Made by a program: the position numbers and the translations under genes. From the NCBI RefSeq assembly GCF_001424905.1, contig NZ_LMCU01000001.1, positions 1,295,480 to 1,359,479 of the forward strand: DNA of 64,000 nucleotides. Reading direction: 5' to 3'. This stretch comes from Leifsonia sp. Root112D2 (GTDB lineage: Bacteria > Actinomycetota > Actinomycetes > Actinomycetales > Microbacteriaceae). Positions 1 to 8,187 of this stretch are shown one piece after another. Numbering within the stretch: the stretch's first letter is position 1; each line of letters begins with the position of its first letter. The notes beneath the pieces were generated by a model, which was given only the letters and a program-made list of their open reading frames with translations, ran no database searches and was not told the DNA's origin.

Positions 1-25
1 GGCCGTATCGAGACCAGAGGGGCGA

Positions 26-2341
26 TTAGCCGCCGACGACGGCGCCGAAGTGCTCGGGTAGTGTTGCGCGGTGCGTGGCGCGCAACTCCTCGATGCCGAC
101 GGTGAAGACATCCTGAATCTCGAGCACGGGCTGGGTGCCCACCTCGGCATCCGTCACCCCGATGCGTAGCACCGGGTACTCGCGGCCCTCGCACAGGCCC
201 TTGAACTTCACGTCGTCTTCGCGCGGCACCGACACCAGAACGCGGCCGGTGGACTCGGAGAACAGGGCGGTCGCCGCATCCACGCCGTCGCGTTCGATGA
301 TGTCGCCGAGCCAGACGCGCGCGCCGACGCCGAAGCGCATGACGGCCTCGGCCAGGCCCTGCGCGAGCCCGCCGTCGGCGAGGTCGTGGGCGCCGGTGAT
401 GAGTCCCTCGAACGCACCCGCGTGCAGTAATCCGGCGAGCTGCTTCTCGGCGGCCAGGTCGACGACCGGCGGATGCCCGCCCAGGTGCCCATGAATCGTG
501 CCGGCCCACGCGGAGCCGTCGAGCTCTTCGCGCGTGATGCCGAGCAGGTAGATGTTGTCGCCCTCGTCCTGCCAGCCGCTCGGGATGCGGCGGTCGACGT
601 GGTCTATCACGCCGAGCACGCCGACGACCGGGGTCGGGTGGATGGGCGCGGTGCCGGTCTGGTTGTAGAAGGAGACGTTGCCGCCCGTCACCGGTATCTC
701 GAGCTCGAGGCAGGCATCCGAGAGCCCTTCGACGGTCTCGGAGAACTGCCACATGACCTCGGGGTTCTCGGGGCTGCCGAAGTTGAGGCAGTCGGTGACG
801 GCGGCGGGAACGGCGCCGGTGACGGCAACGTTGCGGTAGGCCTCGGCGAGGGCCAGCCGCGCGCCCTGGCGGGGGTCCAACTGGGAGAAGCGGCCGTTGG
901 CATCCGTCGCGATGGCGAAGCCCAGGCCGCTCTGCTCGTCGACGCGAATCATGCCGCCGTCGTCGGGGAATGACAGCGCCGTGTTACCGCCGACGAAGTA
1001 GTCGTACTGGTTGGTGACCCAGCTCTTGTCGGCCAGGTTGGCGCTGCCGAGCAGTGCCAGAAACTGCTCGCGCAGCTCGTCGGTGTCGGTGTCGCCCGGT
1101 CGGGGCAGAGCGGATGCCGTGTCGGCCTGCAGCGCGTCGATCCAGCTCGGGTATTCCACCGGCCGGTCGTAGACGGGGCCGTCCACGGCGACGGTGCGCG
1201 GTTCGACGTTCACAATCTCTTCACCGTGCCAGTTGATCACGAGGCGCCCGGTGTCTGTCACCTCGCCGAGCACGCTGGTCTCGACATCCCACTTGGCGGT
1301 CACCGCGAGGAAGCCCTCGAGTTTTTCCGGGGTGACCACCGCCATCATGCGTTCCTGGCTCTCCGACATGAGGATCTCCTCGGCGGTGAGCGTGGGGTCG
1401 CGCAGCAGCACCTTCTCCAGCTCGATGAACATGCCGCCGTCGCCGTTGGAGGCCAGCTCGCTCGTGGCGCAGGAGATGCCAGCAGCACCGAGATCCTGAA
1501 TTCCCTCGACCAGCTCGCCAGCGAACAGTTCGAGGCAGCACTCGATCAGCACCTTCTCGGCGAAGGGGTCGCCCACCTGCACGGCGGGGCGCTTGGTGGG
1601 GCCGCCCTCGCTGAACGTGTCAGAGGCCAGAATGGATGCCCCGCCGATGCCGTCTCCGCCGGTGCGCGCCCCGAAGAGCACCACCTTGTTGCCCACGCCG
1701 CGGGCGTTGGCCAGGTGTAGGTCTTCGTGGCGCAGCACGCCCACCGAGAGCACATTGACGAGTGGGTTGCCCTGGTACACGGAGTCGAAGACGGTCTCGC
1801 CGCCGATGTTCGGCAGGCCGAGGCAGTTGCCGTAGAAGCTGACGCCCGAGACCACGCCGTGCACGACCCTGGCGGTATCCGGGTCGTCGATGGTGCCGAA
1901 GCGCAGCATGTCCATGACCGCGACGGGGCGGGCGCCCATCGAGATGATGTCGCGCACGATGCCGCCCACGCCGGTCGCGGCACCCTGGAACGGTTCGATG
2001 TAGCTGGGGTGGTTGTGGCTCTCGGCCTTGAAGGTGACCGCCCAGCCTTCGCCGACATCCACGACGCCGGCGTTCTCGCCCATGCCCACCATGAGGTTCT
2101 TCTTCATGGCGGGGGTGACCTTCTCGCCGAACTGGCGCAGGTACTTCTTGCTCGACTTGTACGAGCAGTGCTCGCTCCACATCACCGAATACATGGCCAG
2201 TTCGCCACTCGTGGGGCGTCGGCCCAGAATCTCACGGATCTTCGCGTACTCGTCGCTTGTCAGCCCGAGCGCCGCGTACGGCTGCTCACGTTCGGGGTTC
2301 GCAATGGCGTTGGCAACGGTGTCGGGCGCGGTCTCGGTCAC
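26..2341 (-). CDS. purL: Phosphoribosylformylglycinamidine synthase, large subunit PurL
   Basis: Catalyses purine step 4 in the cytosol (FGAR + glutamine + ATP to FGAM), using ammonia delivered by PurQ with PurS as structural partner. At 771 residues it is the small PurL type that needs separate PurQ and PurS, not the ~1300-residue single-chain enzyme. The signature MWSEHCSYKSSKKYLR is at residues 54-69, followed by FKAESHNHPSYIEPF and two AIR-synthase-like halves. The GTG start at 2341 is chosen because AAGGAG lies nine bases upstream and the N terminus fits the family. PurQ and PurS are encoded about 2 kb away, beyond a DUF3817 gene and an opposite-strand channel gene, so this gene has its own promoter. 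Identification is secure. Confidence 0.97.
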   Translation of the reverse strand: MTETAPDTVANAIANPEREQPYAALGLTSDEYAKIREILGRRPTSGELAMYSVMWSEHCSYKSSKKYLRQFGEKVTPAMKKNLMVGMGENAGVVDVGEGWAVTFKAESHNHPSYIEPFQGAATGVGGIVRDIISMGARPVAVMDMLRFGTIDDPDTARVVHGVVSGVSFYGNCLGLPNIGGETVFDSVYQGNPLVNVLSVGVLRHEDLHLANARGVGNKVVLFGARTGGDGIGGASILASDTFSEGGPTKRPAVQVGDPFAEKVLIECCLELFAGELVEGIQDLGAAGISCATSELASNGDGGMFIELEKVLLRDPTLTAEEILMSESQERMMAVVTPEKLEGFLAVTAKWDVETSVLGEVTDTGRLVINWHGEEIVNVEPRTVAVDGPVYDRPVEYPSWIDALQADTASALPRPGDTDTDELREQFLALLGSANLADKSWVTNQYDYFVGGNTALSFPDDGGMIRVDEQSGLGFAIATDANGRFSQLDPRQGARLALAEAYRNVAVTGAVPAAVTDCLNFGSPENPEVMWQFSETVEGLSDACLELEIPVTGGNVSFYNQTGTAPIHPTPVVGVLGVIDHVDRRIPSGWQDEGDNIYLLGITREELDGSAWAGTIHGHLGGHPPVVDLAAEKQLAGLLHAGAFEGLITGAHDLADGGLAQGLAEAVMRFGVGARVWLGDIIERDGVDAATALFSESTGRVLVSVPREDDVKFKGLCEGREYPVLRIGVTDAEVGTQPVLEIQDVFTVGIEELRATHRATLPEHFGAVVGG

Positions 2342-2383
2342 GTACGCGTGCTCCTTGAAGAAGGGATGCCGGGGGATGGCTCC

Positions 2384-2389
2384 ATTCTA
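2384..2389 (-). promoter_or_regulatory. Probable -10 box of the purL promoter
   Basis: Read on the minus strand the hexamer is TAGAAT, a good actinobacterial sigma-70 -10 element, 42 bases before the purL GTG. A weak GCAGAA can be placed 17 bases further upstream. The same TAGAAT hexamer occurs before purS. Inferred from sequence only. Confidence 0.45.
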
Positions 2390-2402
2390 CGGGCGCGCCG
2401 CG

Positions 2403-2906
2403 CTACTTCTGCCAGCCCCCGGGAGGCCCAACGATCAGCAGCACCGTCATGATGACGACCACCGCGGCCACGAACAGCACCACGAGAATCGCCGGATGCG
2501 TGAGGAACCACCGCAGCAGGCGCCGCACCCACGTCTGGTCGCGGGGGTCATCGGATGCCTCGCGGTGCCAGTCCCCGTCGAGCGCGCCGCGCCGATCCAT
2601 GCTGATGTCGAACGGAATCGTCGCGTACGGAATGATCGCGGTGAACACGGCAAGCACGATGCGGCCGGTCTTCCAGCGCTGGTTCACGCCCACGAGCACC
2701 GCCGTCAGCGCATAGGTGATGAAGACGAGGCCGTGGATGGAGCCGCCGATGAGCACGGGAAGCGTGCCGAGATTCGCGACGTACTTCAGCAGCATCCCGA
2801 CGATCAGCAGCGTCCACGTCACCGCCTCGGCGAACGCAAGGGTGCGATAGAAGAGGCGCGGGGAGAGGCGCGAAGTGGTGGGGGCGGCGGTCACAGAAGT
2901 AGTCAC
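2403..2906 (-). CDS. DUF3817 small membrane protein
   Basis: A 167-residue protein with about four hydrophobic segments, from LFYRTLAFAEAVTWTLLIVG near residue 15 to a C-terminal anchor ending just before GPPGGWQK. The pattern AEAVTWTLL, then GGSIHGLVFITYAL, is typical of the DUF3817 integral membrane family, whose function is unknown. The reading frame stays open far upstream, but the region before residue 1 has no membrane-protein character. The GTG at 2906, preceded by GAGGA, gives the usual family length; an ATG at 2942 is the alternative. It lies directly upstream of purL on the same strand, but purL appears to have its own promoter. Confidence 0.82.
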   Translation of the reverse strand: MTTSVTAAPTTSRLSPRLFYRTLAFAEAVTWTLLIVGMLLKYVANLGTLPVLIGGSIHGLVFITYALTAVLVGVNQRWKTGRIVLAVFTAIIPYATIPFDISMDRRGALDGDWHREASDDPRDQTWVRRLLRWFLTHPAILVVLFVAAVVVIMTVLLIVGPPGGWQK

Positions 2907-3014
2907 ATCCTCATGCTCGCAAGACACGGATGTGCCCGGCATCGTCCAAAAGTTTGAACCCTGTGCGCGGTGCTGGTGCCGCCCTACGCTGGAGGCGACG
3001 GGGAGAGGGGCGAG

Positions 3015-4190
3015 GTGTTCGAGGTGAAATCGTGGCTCGGCCTGGTCGTAGTCTGCGTTGGCGCGATTGTGGCCGCCGTCGTGGTGGCATTCATCGTCAC
3101 GGTCATTGTCGGTGCGATCGCCCGCCGCAAGGCGTGGGCACAGCGACTGGCCCGCCGCGGGCGCTGGCCGTTTCGCATTCTGCTGATCGACATCGCCCTG
3201 TGGATCGCGCTCACCGTCAGCATGCCGACGGCTTTTGCACGGGACTGGGCGCCTGTGGTCAATCACGTGATGCTCATCGCGACGATCGCATCCGGTGCGT
3301 GGTTCGCCACGGCCATGGTGATCTTCTTCGAGGACATCAGCCTGAACCGCTACCGTCTCGACGTGCCGAACAACGCGTACGCCAGACGCGTGCGCACGCA
3401 GGTGCTGCTCATCCGCCGGTTGACCGTGGTGGCCGCCGTGATAATGGCGGTCGGGGCCATTCTGCTGACGTTCCCCGGCGCGCAGGCGGCGGGCGCGAGC
3501 ATCCTGGCCTCGGCGGGCATCATCAGCGTGGTCGCCGGTGTCGCGGCGCAGTCAACGCTGAGCAATGTGTTCGCCGGCATGCAGCTGGCCTTCAGCGGCT
3601 CCATTCGAGTCGACGACGTCGTGGTCGTCGAGCAGCAATGGGGCAAGATCGAGGAGATCACCCTCACCTACGTTGTGGTGCACATCTGGGACGACCGGCG
3701 CATGGTGCTGCCGTCGAGCTATTTCACAACCACCCCCTTCGAGAGCTGGACCCGTCAGCACAGCGAACTGCTGGGCGCCGTCGAGTTCGATCTCGACTGG
3801 CGCGTCACACCGGCGGAGATGCGCGAGGAACTGGCGCGGCTGCTGGAACGCACCGAGCTCTGGGACGGGCGCGTCGGTGTGCTTCAGGTGACGGATGCCG
3901 TCGGCGGCTTCGTGCGCGTGCGTGTGCTGGTGACGGCATCGGATGCTCCGACACTGTTCGATCTGCGCTGCTACGTGCGCGAGGGCTTGATCGCCTGGCT
4001 GCACCGATCGAGTGCGGAGTCGATTCCGCGCACGCGGGTGCAAATGGTCGAATCGGAAGAGGCGCTACCGCGCGAACCGCGGCGAAACGACGCGGATGCC
4101 GAGGGGCTGTTCAGCGGCAGCGCCGAGGCGGAGCAGCGGGCGACCCAGTTCACCGAGTCGATCCCCGTGGTCAAGCCGCAGGACGAATAG
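3015..4190 (+). CDS. MscS-family mechanosensitive ion channel
   Basis: Inner-membrane small-conductance mechanosensitive channel, 391 residues. Three hydrophobic segments precede a pore-lining helix rich in Gly/Ala (AGASILASAGIISVVAGVAA), then the MscS beta domain (GSIRVDDVVVVEQQWGKIEE) and a cytosolic alpha/beta region ending in an acidic tail. The GTG at 3015 is chosen over the GTG at 2970 because a purine-rich GGGGAGAGGGG lies just upstream. It is divergent from the DUF3817 gene and converges on purQ, separating purL from purSQ. Likely role: osmotic down-shock release; the specific stimulus is not visible. Confidence 0.88.
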   Translation: MFEVKSWLGLVVVCVGAIVAAVVVAFIVTVIVGAIARRKAWAQRLARRGRWPFRILLIDIALWIALTVSMPTAFARDWAPVVNHVMLIATIASGAWFATAMVIFFEDISLNRYRLDVPNNAYARRVRTQVLLIRRLTVVAAVIMAVGAILLTFPGAQAAGASILASAGIISVVAGVAAQSTLSNVFAGMQLAFSGSIRVDDVVVVEQQWGKIEEITLTYVVVHIWDDRRMVLPSSYFTTTPFESWTRQHSELLGAVEFDLDWRVTPAEMREELARLLERTELWDGRVGVLQVTDAVGGFVRVRVLVTASDAPTLFDLRCYVREGLIAWLHRSSAESIPRTRVQMVESEEALPREPRRNDADAEGLFSGSAEAEQRATQFTESIPVVKPQDE

Positions 4191-4210
4191 CGCGCGGACC
4201 GTCTCGACGG

Positions 4211-4905
<695 letters not shown>

Positions 4906-4906
<1 letters not shown>

Positions 4907-5175
4907 CAGGCGGATGCTTCCGCGCTCGCCCGCTCGACGACGTGAATGCCCACCACGTCTTCGATCACCGAGTTCGAGAGGATGTCGCGGGCGATCTGCT
5001 CGACGGCGGCGAGAGTCGCGGCATCCGCTGCGCCTTCGGTGGTGATCTCGAAGCGCTTGCCGACGCGAACGCCGAACTGGCCGTGCCCGGTGCGGGAGAG
5101 CGCCCCCGCGACGGCCTTGCCCTGGGGGTCGAGCAACTCGGCCTTGGGCATGACTTCTACAACGATGGTTGACAC
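4906..5175 (-). CDS. purS: FGAM synthase subunit PurS
   Basis: Small 89-residue subunit that bridges PurL and PurQ in the FGAM synthase complex. The N terminus STIVVEVMPKAELLDPQGKA and the central GKRFEI segment match the PurS family, and the length is normal. Start is GTG at 5175, read from the TAGAAT promoter at 5218-5223. First gene of a two-gene purSQ unit; purL is not in the same transcript unless it reads through the DUF3817 gene. Secure. Confidence 0.96.
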
Positions 5176-5217
5176 CGAAAATCTCGTCTCTGCGCGTCAC
5201 AACGGGGGATGTTGACG

Positions 5218-5223
5218 ATTCTA
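5218..5223 (-). promoter_or_regulatory. Probable -10 box of the purSQ promoter
   Basis: TAGAAT on the minus strand, 42 bases before the purS GTG, the same hexamer and the same distance as at purL. No strong -35 box is visible. No riboswitch fold was recognised in the short leader. Confidence 0.45.
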
Positions 5224-5260
5224 CCGTCGTATGCAGTGCCGTGCTCGCCGCCGTGTTGCA

Positions 5261-5349
5261 CCGTCGAAAACGACGGAGATTCATCCATATTGCGCTCGAA
5301 AGAAGTCGGGAGAGCCGCATTCGGCTCACATCTCCGTTGTTTTCGACGG
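5261..5349. repeat. Three-hairpin intergenic element, arms also pair with each other
   Basis: The 319-bp gap between purS and the HAD gene holds this structure. CCGTCG-AAAA-CGACGG (5261-5276) and CCGTTG-TTTT-CGACGG (5334-5349) are each hairpins; GAGCCG-CATT-CGGCTC (5312-5327) is a third between them. The outer segments 5261-5280 and 5330-5349 are also a 20-bp inverted repeat with one mismatch, so two mutually exclusive folds are possible. It could end stray transcripts between the divergent genes or be a mobile palindromic relic. No other gene is seen in this gap. Confidence 0.6.
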
Positions 5350-5494
5350 GACAGAGAGGCGCGGATGATCGGGCACGCGTTGTGCGGCATCCGTTCATCG
5401 AGGCGTAACCCCCGCGTGTGGGGTGGTTACGCGACGGCTTCTAACGTGGCGTCACGGACGCACACGGCGCGCGTTCACCGGAAAGGCACACACC

Positions 5495-6289
5495 ATGAGC
5501 ACCGACGACGGAATTCTCCTGGCCGATGAGAGCACTGAGAACGATGAGCTGCGTGACTTCGATGAACTGAACGACCCCGGCGACGACGAGCTGAGCGACT
5601 TCGACGACGAGGAGATCGAGATCGAACTCGTCGTGCTCGACATGGCAGGCACCACCGTCATCGACGACGGCCTGGTCGAGCGCGCGTTCGAGGCCGCCGC
5701 CCGCGAGGCCGGTATCGCCGAGGACGGCGAGCAGTTGCAGACGGCGCTGCAATACGTGCGCGAGACCATGGGTCAGTCCAAGATCGAGGTGTTCCGTGCG
5801 CTCGCCGTCGACGAAGACCAGGCTCAGCACGCCAACGCCGCGTTCGAGACGGCATACGCCGACTTCATCGCCACGGACGGCGCCGAAGCCGTTGCCGGAG
5901 CCGAAGATGCGATTCGCCGACTGCGGGCGGCGGGCACCAAGGTGGTGCTCACCACCGGCTTCGCCCGCGAGACCCAGCAGGCGATCATCGCCTCGCTCGG
6001 CTGGGAAGACCTCGTCGACCTGGTTCTCAGCCCCTCGGATGCCGGCCGCGGCCGCCCGCACCCCGACCTGCCCCTGACCGCGCTTCTGCGCACCGGTACC
6101 AGCCAGGTGGGCGCGGTGGTGGTGGTCGGGGACACGGCATCCGACATCAAGAGCGGCCACGCCGCCGGCGCCGGCCTCGTTGTCGGCGTGCTCACGGGCG
6201 CGCACGACGAGGAGACGCTGACGGCGGCCGGCGCCGACGCCGTCATCGACAGCATCGCCGAGTTGCCGGAGTTGTTGGGCCTTGACTAG
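5495..6289 (+). CDS. Phosphonatase-like HAD hydrolase with acidic N-terminal tail
   Basis: HAD-superfamily hydrolase resembling the PhnX-like family (phosphonoacetaldehyde hydrolase relatives), 264 residues. The nucleophile is Asp49 in VVLDMAGTT, with Ala51 two residues on as in phosphonatases. TMGQSKIEVFRAL carries Lys96 where phosphonatase has its Schiff-base lysine, and GDTASDIKSG is the last HAD motif. Unusually, the catalytic domain is preceded by about 44 residues of which 21 are Asp or Glu; relatives normally start close to the catalytic Asp. The ATG at 5495 follows GGAAAGG. It overlaps the next gene by eight bases, suggesting one phosphonate-related transcript. Substrate is inferred. 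Confidence 0.8.
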   Translation: MSTDDGILLADESTENDELRDFDELNDPGDDELSDFDDEEIEIELVVLDMAGTTVIDDGLVERAFEAAAREAGIAEDGEQLQTALQYVRETMGQSKIEVFRALAVDEDQAQHANAAFETAYADFIATDGAEAVAGAEDAIRRLRAAGTKVVLTTGFARETQQAIIASLGWEDLVDLVLSPSDAGRGRPHPDLPLTALLRTGTSQVGAVVVVGDTASDIKSGHAAGAGLVVGVLTGAHDEETLTAAGADAVIDSIAELPELLGLD

Positions 6290-7457
6290 AACCGTCGCCA
6301 CGCGGGTTCTCGCGCCGCCCCCTCGTCTCGGCAAGGGAGTGTCGGCGTTCCCGCTCGCCTCAGCCATGGTGTGGTCGGGCGCGGGGCATCCGCATGAAGC
6401 TGTAGCGGTGCCGGGCGTAAGGCTGGCACCGGGCGATGTGCTCGTGGAGGTCGAACTCACCACGGTGTGTGGCTCGGATGTGCACACCGTGGCCGGGCAC
6501 CGGGCCGCGCCGACCCCTCTCGTGTTGGGGCACGAGCAGGTGGGTCGCGTGGTTGCGGTGGGGCGCGGCGGGGCACGCAGCGTGGAGGGCGTCAGGCTCG
6601 AGATCGGCACGCGCGTGGTGTGGTCGGTCGTGGTGGCGTGCGGGCGCTGCGCCCGCTGTCGGCGCGGGCTGGGACACACGTGCCTGAACCTGCAGAAATA
6701 CGGTCATGAGCGGATGCGACGGGGCTGGGAGCTCTCCGGCGGTTTCGCCACGCATGTGCACGTGCTGGCAGGAACGGCGATAGTGATAGCCCCGGAGCAC
6801 CTGCCCGCAGCCGTGCTCGCGCCCGCCTCGTGCGCGACGGCAACGGTCGCGGCCGTGCTGGAGGCGGCATCCGCGATAGTACCGATCGAGAACAGCGTTG
6901 TCGTGATTGCGGGGGCGGGCATGCTGGGGCTGACCGCCGCGGCGATGGCGAAGGATGCGGGGGCTCACGTCGTCGTGAGCGATCCCGACGAGGCACGCCG
7001 GAGGGGTGCGCTGGCGTTCGGGGCGGATGCGGTGGCCGATCCGCGCGCGGCGGCGACGCATCCGTCAAGCCTGGCCGCGGCCATCGCCGCCGCGGGCGGA
7101 CGCGGGTCCGGCTGCACTATCGCGCTGGAACTCTCGGGGTCGGCGAGCGCCGTGCGCACGCTCGTCGATCTGGTGGATGTCGGCGGCGTCGTCATCTTTG
7201 CCGGCACCGTGTCGCCCGGGGCCGGGCTGCGCGTCGATCCCGAACACATCGTGCGCAGGCTGCTGACCATTCGTGGCGTGCACAACTACGCGCCACGGCA
7301 CCTTGAGCAAGCGGTCGCCTACCTGGCCGGGGCGTGGCAGCGGTACCCGTTCGCGCAACAGGTCGCTCGTGTGCTGCCGCTGGAGGCGGTTGACGAGGCG
7401 CTCGCGCTCGCCGCGGTCTCGGGCCCGCGCATCGGGCTTTCGCCCACGCAACCGTGA
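6282..7457 (+). CDS. Zinc alcohol dehydrogenase of the phosphonate-associated (HpnZ-like) type
   Basis: Medium-chain zinc-dependent dehydrogenase, about 391 residues. The catalytic zinc region is TTVCGSDVHTVAGH and GHEQVGRV; the structural zinc cysteines are in CGRCARCRRGLGHTC; the Rossmann motif is VVIAGAGMLGLTAAAMAKDAG. Family members beside PhnX-like hydrolases have been proposed to act in phosphonate breakdown, and that is the arrangement here. A TTG at 6282 inside the end of the HAD gene gives the longest form; an ATG at 6366 (MVWSGAGHPHE) would match the usual N terminus closely, so the true start is uncertain. Reaction not proven. Confidence 0.8.
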   Translation: MTRTVATRVLAPPPRLGKGVSAFPLASAMVWSGAGHPHEAVAVPGVRLAPGDVLVEVELTTVCGSDVHTVAGHRAAPTPLVLGHEQVGRVVAVGRGGARSVEGVRLEIGTRVVWSVVVACGRCARCRRGLGHTCLNLQKYGHERMRRGWELSGGFATHVHVLAGTAIVIAPEHLPAAVLAPASCATATVAAVLEAASAIVPIENSVVVIAGAGMLGLTAAAMAKDAGAHVVVSDPDEARRRGALAFGADAVADPRAAATHPSSLAAAIAAAGGRGSGCTIALELSGSASAVRTLVDLVDVGGVVIFAGTVSPGAGLRVDPEHIVRRLLTIRGVHNYAPRHLEQAVAYLAGAWQRYPFAQQVARVLPLEAVDEALALAAVSGPRIGLSPTQP

Positions 7458-7458
7458 G

Positions 7459-7500
7459 TTGAACGATGGTTGATTCTTCTGGTATATTCCTTACGGAATA
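7459..7500 (+). promoter_or_regulatory. Promoter with overlapping palindromic operator for the padR gene
   Basis: TTGAAC (7459-7464) and TATATT (7483-7488) form a -35/-10 pair with an 18-base spacer. A perfect palindrome, TATTCC-TTAC-GGAATA (7485-7500), overlaps the -10 box, placed for autorepression by the PadR protein encoded just downstream. GGAAGGAG, the ribosome site, follows at once. Operator identity is inferred from position. Confidence 0.65.
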
Positions 7501-7515
7501 ATCTGGAAGGAGTAG

Positions 7516-8082
7516 ATGATGTCGACGCAAGCGTTACTCACGCCGCTCGGCATCGCCGCGCTCGCGCTGCTCGTCGAGCGCTCCATGCATCCGTACGAGA
7601 TGTACCAGTTGCTCATACAGCGACACGAGGACCGCGTCATCAAGGTGCGCCCCGGATCGCTCTATCACACGGTCGACCGGCTCGAACGGCACGGTCTGGT
7701 GCGCGCGCTCGGCACCGAACGCGAGGGCAACCGGCCCGAGCGCACCACCTATGAGATCACCGCGGCCGGCCAGCTCGCACTGGGCGAACGCGTCGCCGAG
7801 ATGCTCTCGACGCCGGTCAACGAGTACCCGGAGTTTCCGCTGGCCATCGGCGAGGCCCACAACCTGCCGAAGAAGACCGTCATTGACCTTCTCGCGCGGC
7901 GACTTTCTCGGCTGCGCGCCGACGTCGACGCCCTCAACGCGGGCATCGAGCACATACGCGAGAAGAACGTCGAGCCCAAATATTGGGTCGACATCCGCTA
8001 CCAGCAGGCCATGCTCAACGCCGAAATCGAGTGGATCGGCGACTTTACCGCCGAGCTCGAATCCGGCGCTGTCAGTTGGTAG
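7516..8082 (+). CDS. PadR-family transcriptional regulator
   Basis: A 188-residue winged-helix repressor. PadR hallmarks are MHPYEMYQLLIQR and VRPGSLYHTVDRLERHGLV in the DNA-binding half; the C-terminal half (LLARRLSRLRADVDALNAG) is helical and fits the dimerisation domain. GGAAGGAG lies seven bases before the ATGATG start. The downstream DHA2 efflux gene is the likely target, a common PadR arrangement in which a drug or phenolic ligand relieves repression. The palindrome over its own -10 box suggests autoregulation. Confidence 0.92.
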   Translation: MMSTQALLTPLGIAALALLVERSMHPYEMYQLLIQRHEDRVIKVRPGSLYHTVDRLERHGLVRALGTEREGNRPERTTYEITAAGQLALGERVAEMLSTPVNEYPEFPLAIGEAHNLPKKTVIDLLARRLSRLRADVDALNAGIEHIREKNVEPKYWVDIRYQQAMLNAEIEWIGDFTAELESGAVSW

Positions 8083-8187
8083 GGGCATTCTTGTAGGCGC
8101 GCCTTGCGCCGCACCGGATGCCGCCCGCACACTCACCGCCCTTCACGTATTTTCCCCCGGCTTCACCGCCTGAAAGAAAGTCTTCGC

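Noticed and set aside
1..20. Part of the dispersed palindromic repeat at the window start (GTATCGAGACC)
   Set aside because: It resembles a half-site but the rest lies outside the window, so it cannot be assigned.
5176..5260. Purine riboswitch before purS
   Set aside because: The leader is only about 35-40 bases after the -10 box and no purine aptamer core is recognisable.
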